A DNA stretch of 64,000 bases, from contig JAHEWK010000012.1 of assembly GCA_020740775.1 (NCBI GenBank), positions 558,001 through 622,000 of the forward strand, given 5' to 3'. A program made the translations under genes and the position numbers. The DNA is from Ilyonectria destructans (Eukaryota > Ascomycota > Sordariomycetes > Hypocreales > Nectriaceae). Numbering within the stretch: the first letter of the stretch is position 1; each line of letters starts with the position of its first letter. Below, piece by piece: positions 12,291 through 22,200 of the stretch. Below the pieces are notes generated by a model. It did no database searches and was not told the origin of the DNA. It saw nothing but the letters and a program-made list of their open reading frames with translations.

Positions 12291-13374
12291 TTAGAAATTG
12301 TCCTCATACCATCCCAGAAACCGGTTCCGATCAGCATGGGCAATGAAGAGTTGTGGGACAGCAGCTGGATCGATGATCTCATTCTTCCCCCAGTCGTTTC
12401 CACTCTCTATCGCTTGCATCTTGGTTAGGCTGGAGCTCGTTATGTATCTCGCAGATGTTGAGACTGTCGCATAAACTGGAATATAAATTCCAATCTCCAC
12501 GCAAATCTCGCACCGAACACCGGAAAGTACCTCGGTCTTAGCGTGATCTATGATCGCCGGGGAAACCCCTTCAACTTGGAGTGGAACTCGGCAGAGAGAT
12601 GGCGTTGCAGCTTGTGGTGTTCGTACAGCTTGGTCTTTGTCTCAGCGTCGACGGTTTCGTCCTCCTGACAAGCATCGTAAAGCTTAGTCTGGTTCCGGAG
12701 GTACTTTTCTCCCAAAGTAGAGGCTTCAGTGCCCACGAGCAACCAGACTTCCATTGCAGAACGTGCTGCAGTAGCGTAGTCCATCTGCTCGATGCCTTCC
12801 TCAATAGACCCCGCGATCTCATCGGGAAAGGTCTGAACTTCTTCCCACGATCGATGATGTGTCTGAACTGGTCCTCGGTATCTTCCTCGGTGTTGTTGAG
12901 ATCTGGGCCCTCGTTGAAAGCCTCGTCGAAGTTGACTCCAATGGTGCGGAGAGTCTCGTCGTCGATGGTGTCGGCATCGGCCTGTTGGCGATTGCTCACC
13001 GACCAACTCGCCTGAGCTAAAACACGTCGGTTGAATTCGCTAATCATCGACTCAAGCTCTTTCATTCTGAAATTGGCTTCGTCAATGGTCAATTCTCGTG
13101 TCTGCCTTTTCCTGCAGGTCTTTGGACAATGCGCGGAAGGCGGCGCGGCGAAGAACTCTATTGCAGTCCTTGGAGGCAGAATCCCCATCGTGGGGATACT
13201 CCTCATCATCGTCCCGCTGTTGCTCAAAGAGCTGGTTCAGCATCGGCTCCATCAACTGGATTTGAACTGGGGTAATTTTGGTAATAGCGAGCATGCCTCT
13301 AATGTGATCTAGCTGAACCTCATCCTCCCCACTCAAAGCGATGGATATCAGGTTGAGTAACTCAATGCGGTTAC
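12291..13374 (-). pseudogene. Unrecognised protein gene broken by three frameshifts
   Basis: Four consecutive blocks in different minus-strand frames join into one protein-like sequence of about 350 residues. The first begins near NRIELLNLISIAL (about 13372), then LTIDEANFRMKELESM, then TFPDEIAGSIEEGIEQMDYA, and finally a block ending DRNRFLGWYEDNF at the stop at 12291. The frame changes fall near 13097, 12835 and 12550. None has GT/AG borders and the gaps are too short for introns, so I read them as small insertions or deletions. The composition is acidic and helical with no recognised domain. It may be the C-terminal half of the recombinase-like relic upstream, separated from it by 0.4 kb of AT-rich DNA, or a separate dead gene. 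Confidence 0.55.
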
Positions 13375-13767
13375 TTGTATAGTAATGCTTTAATATGTAT
13401 ATTTTTAGGTCATATAATATGTTAAGCCTTATCTGCTTAGGGCTAACCTTTTTAGAGGAGATCTTATATATAATACATCGTCACATAGCAATAGATGAGC
13501 TTCAATGAGGAGCAGATAGCTCAAGTGCCAGTTGGCTAGTTTTCTCTGTCCGTTTGTAGCGACTCTGTCACAGGGAGCAACGGAAGGGGGGACAAAGGTA
13601 CAGCAAACTCATACAATAGCTAGTTATCCGATAGGTGTGTATCTAGTAGGGTGTGTAAGGTCAATCTCTAATAGTAACAGCTGTAGGGTCGTGAGGTCAG
13701 TATGATCCAGCTACGTGAACTGGTACGGTTGGTATTTGGAGCAACCTTGACTAACTGTAAGTATCGA
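13375..13767. other. AT-rich non-coding interval between two relics
   Basis: The segment is rich in TAT and TTA words near 13380-13490 and has no open frame of note. It separates two minus-strand coding relics and could be an insertion, a decayed intron, or degenerate coding sequence. I found no clear terminal inverted repeats or target duplication. Confidence 0.4.
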
Positions 13768-14652
13768 CTAAGGAAATGGCCAAAAAGATATAAGACTTAG
13801 ATAAGTCTTATATCCAAAGCCCCCTAAGCCAGGAACCGCTACATTAGCCTTTAGGTTTCCAGTTGTAACCCAAACCGAGAACATCCTAGCAATGTTAGTC
13901 CGTCCTATCTCAAAATCTCTCCATACAAAAGGGAGATTTTGTTGAACATCGACATGTTGAGGAGGCCCTAAAGGCCCGAGTCGAAGAGCTGCCAATCGAC
14001 CCACCACACAGGCAAGGTGATGGCCCTCGGCAAGCTCAATGCATGCAGTCTCCCGAATATCGAAGTCCATCATTTGCAAAATCTCCCACGTCCCAACCTG
14101 GGTATCATTCTTGATGGTTTGGCGACGCGATTTGATATCGAATCGTTAGTTCAGGTATCTCATCATTTCTGTGAGACTGCGGTGTGCGACAGCATCGGAT
14201 GGAGGCTCGATGTCGCGCTCGGCGTACTTTCTTTTGACCCAGAACGACAAGCTTCTTTGGTATTGACCCAACACACAGTAGCTGATAGCGTCATCCTCAA
14301 CAGCTCTGGGGACGCACTTCGTGAAAACAAACGCAAGGTATCGTCGCATCTGAGATAACAACTTCCAAAGCGGTCCGGCTCCATCCTCGGGGTCAGGGAA
14401 GCAGGCCTGGTCTAGATCCTCGTCGTCAACATCGCCAAAAACTGCCTCTGTCCATCGCTGGTAGAGAACTAGATGGCGGTCTTGCTTCAGCTGGGTTGAC
14501 AGCGCACTTTGTCGAAATCCACGTGCAAGCTCGCCCAGCTGCTCAGATTCGTCGCAAAGCTCGACGAACTCAGGATCATCATAGTTGAGTCCTTCGACCC
14601 GGTCCAGAATCTCTTTGAAGCCTTCTTTCTTTCGGCCGATTTCGGGAGGCAA
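13768..14652 (-). pseudogene. Relic of a DUF3435/FluG-type tyrosine-recombinase-like protein
   Basis: One minus-strand frame reads for about 295 codons with a single stop, TAA at 14146-14148, directly after MMRYLN. The downstream frame continues unchanged (RFDIKSRRQTIKND), so this is a nonsense change. A C-to-T change of CAA would explain it. Recognisable elements are YQRWTEAVFGD, LLSQMRRYLAF, VLGQYQRSLSFWVKRKY, then ALRLGPLGPP and VWRDFEIGRTN. They match, as I recall them, fungal FluG-domain/C2H2-finger proteins related to the DUF3435 recombinases that lead Starship elements. Those normally have ALRPGS at the place of ALRLGP, where the first catalytic Arg would lie. The 5' end is uncertain and there is no ATG at 14652. 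The 3' part is lost or scrambled past 13768. Confidence 0.5.
13787..13814. repeat. Perfect 13-bp inverted repeat with 2-base loop
   Basis: GATATAAGACTTA at 13787-13799 and its exact reverse complement TAAGTCTTATATC at 13802-13814 are separated by GA. It lies at the decayed 3' end of the recombinase-like relic. It could form a hairpin or be a trace of an excision or duplication event. Confidence 0.8.
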
Positions 14653-15814
14653 TTGATTGTATGACCGTGATGTGAAAACAGGGCTGGTTGAAGAAAGAGA
14701 AGAAATCCAAGAGCGATATGCGAGTAAAAGGGTGCTAGTTGCTTGGAGCTGTAAGAGCGGGCAGCCGGCAACAGTTGGTCACCTTCTTCAACGTGAGTTT
14801 CACACTGATTCAAGGTCTATAGAAGAAGGTGTAACAGTGATTCAAGGTTGGTGGGTGGCTTCTCCAGCTTCAATCAACTCACCATGATTTGTTTCAACAT
14901 CAAGCTTAACGTGACTTTGCCTTTGCCGGAATCTATCCAATGAACCATTGACTGACACTTATTCTATCGCAGCTCCTTCCTTTTATCCAGAACCATCATC
15001 GCCAGCGAACTTGAACTCGCGAGAATGCCGATATCCATGGCAACGGTCGACGCAAATCCACTGGTTCAACTGTGGAACATGGACCTCCCAGTTTGAGACT
15101 TCTCTTTAGGAATAAATTGAGCCTAATAAATAAAATAAACAATTATCAGTATAATAAATAAATACTAAGAATTAGTCTTCTGATAAATCTATTTCCTAAA
15201 CTGCTTCCTGAGGATGATGATTATGACTCGCTAAAACAATCCAATAACAACGAAGCCATCGCAACTCTCGCCATGGTCGCTTTTGCCAAGTTTCCAACCG
15301 AGAGTCGGAGGCCGGTAAGTTCATTCCGTTCAACCTCATCGTCGCACAAGTCATCGAGGCCACGCCCCACGGAAGTCAATCACGACCCATCCCATCAACG
15401 GCCCCGAATCCTACGAATGACCAACCTTGGTCACGTCACACAACCTCCAAATCACCTTTCAAAGTTATGGAACTTTCCATTTGGCTCTCACCCGTCTCTC
15501 CCGTCCGCGTTTTGTCCAACCGTTCCACGAAACCTTCCCCAGACTTTGGTCTCACCTCGCGCTCACCTCGCTCCTCGGGACAAACCATGCGCGACGTCTT
15601 GGGAGTGAAATGAATGGAAACTCAGACTCTACCAAGGAGTTCCGGGTAGTTGATCAGGATTATAAAGTCTGCAGCTGTAGGAGGGCGTGAAGAAAAATGT
15701 TTACCCTGCCTTCCCATAGTACAACACTTCTTTCGTGTATCACGCGCAAGAGAAACGACCCTTAGTTCTTGGGAACCCGAAAACTCAACGAGCCCACTGC
15801 ACCTACTCGCAACA
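14653..15814. other. Intergenic with AT-rich island
   Basis: Frames upstream of the relic at 14650-14810 remain open on the minus strand but cannot be assigned. An AT-rich patch with repeated AATAAATA words covers about 15109-15215. The last few hundred bases are GC-richer with CT-rich stretches and probably contain the promoter of the secreted-protein gene starting at 15815. Confidence 0.45.
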
Positions 15815-16354
15815 ATGCCGGGTTCCAAGGTCCTCTGGTTCTTCATGTTCTTTGTCCTCCTCACCGCGGTTGGTTCCCTGTCTGCTTCAGCACCAACACG
15901 CAACTGACTTCGCCTGCAGAGCCTCGCAGCCCCTACACCCAACCATAGAGACTCTCCTCTGAAATACCATCCCAATTCGTTCGCAGCGGTCCTCGGCATC
16001 CTTGCGAAAGACCCTGATGGTGCTCTTCGTCTGTGTCCCGACGGCATCCTGCGCAGTTTCGCCGCCAACGGCTCCGTCATCGACTCCCGCAATCTCTCCG
16101 CTTCGAGGTTCCACGGCTTCGCATCCGATACGATGCTCCGCTCGCGCCGCGCCAACACGCATCCGTCCCCGACGAAAACCGTCCCGCCACCTAGCATCAG
16201 ACTCGAAGGCACCGGCCCATCTCAGATTGACCCTGAGATCCTCGGCGAGTGTAGCCCGCCGCTTGCGTGTCACAACAGCACGAGCTGCGGGGGCGGCTGC
16301 GGTTCGTGTACGTACCTGGGGTTCTTTCCCTATGGCTTATGCCTAGCTGGGTGA
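15815..16354 (+). CDS. Small secreted cysteine-rich protein (effector candidate)
   Basis: Exons 15815-15868 and 15920-16354 join in frame to give 162 residues. The 51-nt intron has an atypical donor GTTGGT but a good branch site (aactgac) and acceptor (ctgcag). Only this joining links the signal peptide to the downstream frame. The N-terminus MPGSKVLWFFMFFVLLTA followed by SLAAPTP is a clear secretion signal. A charged middle part carries an LCPDGILRSFAANGSVID motif, and the last 35 residues hold seven cysteines (GECSPPLACHNSTSCGGGC...). This layout, a linker plus a C-terminal Cys-rich knot, is common among ascomycete small secreted proteins of unknown function. The intron makes the model somewhat uncertain; the frame, signal and cysteine pattern make a real gene likely. 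Confidence 0.65.
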
Positions 16355-17787
16355 GGCCCTGTCATACCAATGGATTTTATCAGATCATGCCGGTGAGAAT
16401 CAGTTGCTAGGAAATGCCCAGATTAGGCACAGTCTCGAGGCACAGTCAGAGTCAGAGGAGATGCTGCAGTACAGATTTGTGAGTCAGGATTAAAGGGTAG
16501 CAGATTAAGGTTAGTTAGACAGGGAGGTGTGTGAGAGACATCAGGCCAGACTTCGGCGTTCATGCCCTTTCATTTGCTCATTTGCTCATTTGCTTGCTCT
16601 TTTAGTTTGCCTTTTTCGGGTGCCATTTCGGACTCGGACAGTCGGACTTTCGGTGATTCGCATCCTGGAAGGTTGTGGAGCTTGAAACCGACAGCCAGGG
16701 AGGTTGCTCTGTAATCCCAATATCTAACTTAGTGCATGCTCTGTAATCGAATCCATGCTCTTCATGTACGTGCTAACAGCACACTACCTGCACGCTCCCA
16801 TGACTCGGCCCTTGCAGTCGCGATTCGCCCGCCCCTCCATGTAAGTTGGACGGTGGCATCACCTGTTCCGGCCTTAACTTCGCGGTGGAGACGAAAAACT
16901 GGACCAGGCGTTCGCGCACAGGGCCGGGCGAGCGTCGGAAACATGTGAGTCTTGATATCCGATAGCGGAGACCGCCGGGCGACGATCTTGATGCGCTATC
17001 ACCACTATCACCACTTCCAGACTGATCCCATCTCGGGCGGAATTGGCCTACCGCACCGCACCGCACCGCACCACACCATTTTCCCCTCCCCTCCGCAAAA
17101 TGCCACCCCGCCTCTCCCCTCACTCACATTCCCCCGCGATTGCACACCTGCAGCCAGCCCCAGACGCCTCTTCCCGGAAGCGACTTGGCGACACCTTCAC
17201 GCCGCTGAGGGTGTGGTGCTGCCCAGATGCTGTGGCCCTGCTGTTGGCGGCAGGACCTCGCATGAGGCGCCTCGACGGGTTGGGCCATGGCGCGCGCACT
17301 CCTTTGTGTCGTGGTTGGCCTCCGGCTTTGACGATCCGGGTGACGGGGGTTGTCGTCACGGTGGCTCAGATCATGGGACGCCGAGATGCTTGGTTTGGTT
17401 TGCATTATTCATTTTTGTTTGTTTTGTATTCTTTAGTTTCTGGCTATCTGCAATTAGGCCTTCTGTGCCCGGCGTCTCTCGCCTGAGCTGGCTCTCATAG
17501 CTTGCTGTCATCTCGCATCGTGGGTATTCTATTCCCAGCATGCGGCGTCTTTTGTTTCCTCCATACATGATTAACTCCACCGTATTTTTTTGTGCATCGT
17601 CTCCCAGATACGTCCTGTAGTCTCCCGTTCCTTTGTAATAGCAGAAAGACCATCGTCTTTCGATCAACGCTGGTGGGGTATATTTGTGCAATCAAAATTC
17701 AAAATCGCCGCGTTGTCTCATGCAGTTAAAATGTGACCGAGTAAAAAGGAAGGAGGTGGTTATGGTGATAAGGCTAGTCCGGCAGCT
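16355..17787. other. Intergenic, no supported gene
   Basis: The longest frame (16952-17500, plus) runs through simple CCGCA repeats (17051-17070, four copies) and low-complexity Pro/His/Arg sequence and looks spurious. Short CATTTGCT repeats occur at 16570-16592. The part near 17500-17787 is the 3' flank of the arrestin gene, which ends at 17788. Confidence 0.5.
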
Positions 17788-19239
17788 TCATGCCGATGCG
17801 CGTCGAAGTAGGTCCCCGGATTGTCGGTCCGAAGACTCGGCGCTCAGTCGGTGAGCATCGAGGGGCTCGAGGTTCTCATACTCGATTGGGGGCTCCATGG
17901 TTGGGTAAGCTGGGGGGCTAGGAGGAACGTCCTGGTAGACGGGAGGTGCCTCGTTGTCCCAGCTGACGCCCATCCCTGCGTGGTCGGTCATGACGACGCC
18001 GTAATGCATTCGCAGGATGCGACCGGTGCCGGTTTGAGTGGCCATGTGAGGCTTGCCCTCGGGGGCGTACTCTCGGGACACGACGAGCTCAATGAGGAGC
18101 GAGTGCGTAACTTCGGTGCCGTCCTTGGTCTTGGTGTCGCAGGCGTACTTGAGCTCGCGAGTGTGCGACTTGTACTGGTTGGCAAAGTACTCGAATTCCA
18201 TCTCGACGTTGCCGTCGGGACCTGAAAAGTCCGACTTCCAGCCCTCGTGGAGGTGCTTCTCGCCGAGGAGGCGGACCTCGGTGCGGGTTAGGCCCTTCTT
18301 CTCGGCCTCAGTCGCATTCACGGCAGGCGAGTGACGCCCGCAAGCGGGGGCCACGGTCTTGATGGTCTCCTCGAGGCGCCAGGTGACCTTCTTTAGTCGC
18401 CAGAAGTCGATGGTCTTGGCCTTTTCGTTTCGGGTTACTAGGCCGTCGAGGCGAAGAGACACCTTGTTCGTGCCAGTAGGGTGGATGATGGAGCTGTAGT
18501 GGGCGCTGGCCTTGATGTTGGTCGGGGGGAAGACTCGAACGGAGTGATGGGGGAGATCATGCTCGGGGAGCGATCGCTTGACCGTCATCGTCTTCTCGAA
18601 GCGGACCGGGGCGCAGGAGCCGGTGTGAGAGCATGAGCTCTTGGTGACGAGAGCGTCGGCGTTGAACTCGTAGCTAATTGCCACGAGGGGAGTGTCCATG
18701 GAGGCGGGGAGGTTGCCATTCAGAAGAATGGAAAAGGGGAAGGTGTGGCGGCCTCGTCGCAGAGCAGTAGGCAGAGCGAGGAACTTCCAGCTTTGCAACT
18801 CGGTGTACTGGTTCGAGCAGTCGGTGCAGTGGCCCTGGAAGGGACGCTTCTGGGCAGTGTGCAGGCGGAGAGCGGCAGTAAAGGTGCCAATCTCGACAAA
18901 GTCGTCACGGACGTCGAGGAACATCTGGCCGGTGATGAGGGCGCCGGTGCTCTCGTCGGCGTTGCCGTGGAAGACGACGGGAGGGCTCTCGATGCTCCAG
19001 CTGAGAGAGACGGGTGAGGGGTGGTGGTCCTTGGAGGACTTGCCAAAGGGCAGAGAAATGCGGTGGTGCTTTTTTACTCCGTCGACGAGTTCGGGCATCT
19101 TGACGGACAGCGAATTGGTCTGGTCCTCGCCATCAGAGGTATAAGGGCTGGTGGTGCGAGATCGCGAGATGGCAACCTTCTTGATCTGAGCAATGTTGCC
19201 GGAAGATGTGCGGAGGAAGTTGGCCACGCGGTGGGGCAT
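17788..19239 (-). CDS. Arrestin-like (Ldb19/Art1-type) ubiquitin-ligase adaptor
   Basis: A single exon of 483 codons starts at the ATG at 19239. Residues about 75-330 form an arrestin-type beta fold. They include the signature GHCTDCSNQYTELQSWKFL, typical of the Ldb19 arrestin-N-like domain, and blocks such as SYEFNADAL and KVSLRLDGLVTR. Near the C-terminus are two PPxY motifs, PPVY (432-435) and PPAY (442-445), which bind WW domains of Rsp5/Nedd4 ligases. By family analogy the protein recruits Rsp5 to plasma-membrane transporters, promoting their ubiquitination and endocytosis in response to nutrients or stress. It is shorter than yeast Ldb19. A T-rich tract at about 19612-19630 lies in the promoter. 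The N-terminus is Ser/Arg rich, offering phosphorylation sites. Confidence 0.8.
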   Translation of the reverse strand: MPHRVANFLRTSSGNIAQIKKVAISRSRTTSPYTSDGEDQTNSLSVKMPELVDGVKKHHRISLPFGKSSKDHHPSPVSLSWSIESPPVVFHGNADESTGALITGQMFLDVRDDFVEIGTFTAALRLHTAQKRPFQGHCTDCSNQYTELQSWKFLALPTALRRGRHTFPFSILLNGNLPASMDTPLVAISYEFNADALVTKSSCSHTGSCAPVRFEKTMTVKRSLPEHDLPHHSVRVFPPTNIKASAHYSSIIHPTGTNKVSLRLDGLVTRNEKAKTIDFWRLKKVTWRLEETIKTVAPACGRHSPAVNATEAEKKGLTRTEVRLLGEKHLHEGWKSDFSGPDGNVEMEFEYFANQYKSHTRELKYACDTKTKDGTEVTHSLLIELVVSREYAPEGKPHMATQTGTGRILRMHYGVVMTDHAGMGVSWDNEAPPVYQDVPPSPPAYPTMEPPIEYENLEPLDAHRLSAESSDRQSGDLLRRASA

Positions 19240-22200
19240 GGTGACGGTTGTCGATTGTGTAAGTGGGAGAGGATTAAAGAAGAGGCAGAGGCAAATGTCG
19301 AGGGACAGTCGACGCCGGCGTCGCTGTGATGATGCGATGGGCTGGCAATAGCCGGCTCAAACCACCAGGGGTAAAGGCTATTCGTCGCAGGCGGATGTGC
19401 GCTGGTCTGATGCCGATGCTGGAGGTGGTCGGCTGACGCACAGAGTTGCAGCGGCTGCAGGCGGCGCCAGACGACGATGACGATGAAATGGCCGTCCGGG
19501 GGCTAACGCGTTCAAGGCGAGTGGAAGCTTGGCCGTGCTAGGGTCGATCGCTTTTTCTCTTAGTCTGCGGGATTCGGAACGCCGAGCCAGGGGCGAGTGG
19601 CGGTCGTGAATTTTTCTTTTTTTTTCCTTCTCGTTGCCGGTTCAGGCTGAGGCTAGTGGAATGTTCTGGTCTCGACGGCGGAACGAGCGACTGGGAGAGG
19701 ATGTGAGGTCCAGTTCAGGAGTCAATTGTGTCTTCAGAGTCGACGCGGTGGACGTGGTCGAGGGGATGGAAGCTGATGTCCGTGTAAGTCAGGGTGGCAA
19801 AAGGTGGGCGCAAGCGGCAGCTGCAAGGAAGCTATAGGGCCGTGGGGAAGTTTGGTGGTCGATGTTCGAGAAGGTCTCAAAGTCTGGGGAAGATGTTTTC
19901 AATTCAAGGAGGAGAGATCAAAATCATGGAGATGGGAGATTCGGCCTCCTTATGACCTCGGGGGCTCAGGAGCTCGAAGGAATAAATATTTCTAGTACGT
20001 AGTCGCCCTGACGAGCCTCCTGCACCGGGAGGGGAAGCGATGTGTCATAGCGAGCAACGCGATGCCATGACGAGCTTGTTCAGTGGCGCCTCGAGTGGAC
20101 ATCCACTGACATCCACTGACAGCGGCTCCCGCCTGACTGCCCTTGGCCGTGCTATGGTACAATTTTCGCTGCGGTGTGCGAGGTGTGCGGGATTCCGAGG
20201 TGTGTGCCGTTTGGCCCTGCGGTGGAGACGGTTGTGTGTAAGTGGGCGCATGGTCCCACGGGGTCCACGGACGGGCGAGCACGGGGGTGGAGGCGTGTGA
20301 GGAGCGGCCGGGCCTTCATCAACGGGAAACGTGATGAGGTGCTTTGGCCAAGAGCAGAGAAATACCCAGCGGTGGAGCTCTTGGGCGTGTGCCTGGGCGA
20401 CTGGCTGCCACTGGGTCCGGCGTTGCGTGGGCCTTGTCCTGTACGCCCTGTACATACGGAGGGCGGAGTATACGAATTACAGCTCTGGGATGGTCTGGCC
20501 GCCTGGCCACTTGCGACTGGCGGTGGGGCGCTGGGAAGGGGAAGGGGAAGGGAAGGGAAGGGAAGAGGGATCTTGGACAGCTGAGATCGTGGATCGTGTT
20601 AATTCCCGTGTGTCGAGGGCGGAGTCAAGTCGTCGAGAGTGAGCATGGCCGGGCTCCATTCAGCACCCTGAGGGAACACGAACGACCCGGCAGTTTCCGC
20701 TGATGCACAGCCCGTAGCACGTTTTTACTGCTGAGCAAGATGAGCAAATTTTAGGTGAATTGGCCTTTTCAATGACCCCATCACAACGTGCAATTCCGGC
20801 ATTCGAGTACGAAAATCCATGTGTCCGAAGCTCCGACCTCGACCTGGGTTGGGTGTTAGTTGGTAGCCGCCCTGTTGATTGATCATCTGGCCAGCCAGCG
20901 CCAGGCGCAAAAGCCGCCGTGAGTGGTCGACAGCGCCGACCGTTACAGGGCATCACAGGGCAGCACGCAACCACTCACAGCCGGCAGTGCGCAACGCTCG
21001 GGGTCCGCAGTCCGCTCCTCAGCGTCCTGGACCGGCCCGGCAGCGAGTCGTAGGGCTCTGAGGGCACGGGGCTGCGCTGGAGGGTCGCTCTGGGTGCGGA
21101 TGGTGCTCCGTAGCGCAGCAGGGTCTCGGGTACCGGAGCTATGATGTGATGTGGGAGCAGGCACACATGACGCCTTCTGGCTGGTGTTGGTGCGGGTGTT
21201 GGCGCGGCAGAGCTAACTAGCTGTAGCGGGCTTCGATGGGTTGTGCGGGAGGCAGTGGGCTAGGGAGAAAAAAGCCCGCCATGCCTGGAAAGGTTGCAGA
21301 CGATCATTCTGACCATGGATGTGGCCTGTGGGCTGGCGCCGATGGATGGGAGTTGTTTTGGCGGCCGCGGAAATGCCTGCCTCAACCACCAGCCATGATG
21401 ACGGAGGCCGATGACTGAACAATTGCTGCCTTCGTCCTCAGTCGCCAACCAGTGGTGCCCGCCCCAGCAGGTGTGGTATTCAAGTCGGCTCTTCGGCGCG
21501 GACAGGCACACAATTCACCAATTACAGCTTACACGCATTGCCTTGAAATGATGCTGCAACTCTGGGCGCCCATCACGCACATTTCACCCGCTGTAGGCCA
21601 TGGGCATTGGGACTAGCCTGGGTGCCGCACAACGCCACACCCCTTGCCGCTGCCAGGTTTGGCTCTCTACAGAGATCCATGATGAGCAATTGTGCCCTGA
21701 CACGCCTGACCACGCCCTCCAACTACGCCCTTTCAGAGCCCTGTGGGATGCCTCGTCAGGTGCTGCTGCACCCTCTGCAAAACCCCTGTGAGAGGGGGAT
21801 CCGTTGGCGAGAAGAGACAACGGGAAAACCATCTGAGGGCTGATGAACCTCCAACGGCGCAGGGGACCGGGAATCAACAAAAGGAATAACAGTACAAGCT
21901 TTCCGTAAACATACCACTGGCGACCGGAGACTGGCGAGTACCACTCCAATGCCACACCGAAACAGAGAAGCCTGGAAGCCTAGATGGGCCCACTGCCAAC
22001 TCTCGGCCGATGGAGAAACGAGGGTGCTCCACCGATCTGGAAAAAATAGCCTTGGGCGGGCCCGTAAATCGCACACAGCAACGCGGCCATGGCCGGCACA
22101 GGGCGAGAGAGAAGAGGAAACTGCGCGGCTAATTGGCCTTGCACACCTGCCGGCTGTAAGCTGTACGCAGTAGGGCGTACGGCACAGGAGGGAGGTGCTC

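Noticed and set aside
16952..17500. Plus-strand frame of 182 codons
   Set aside because: It runs through CCGCA repeats and low-complexity Pro/His/Arg sequence, overlaps an equally long frame in another phase, and has no domain.
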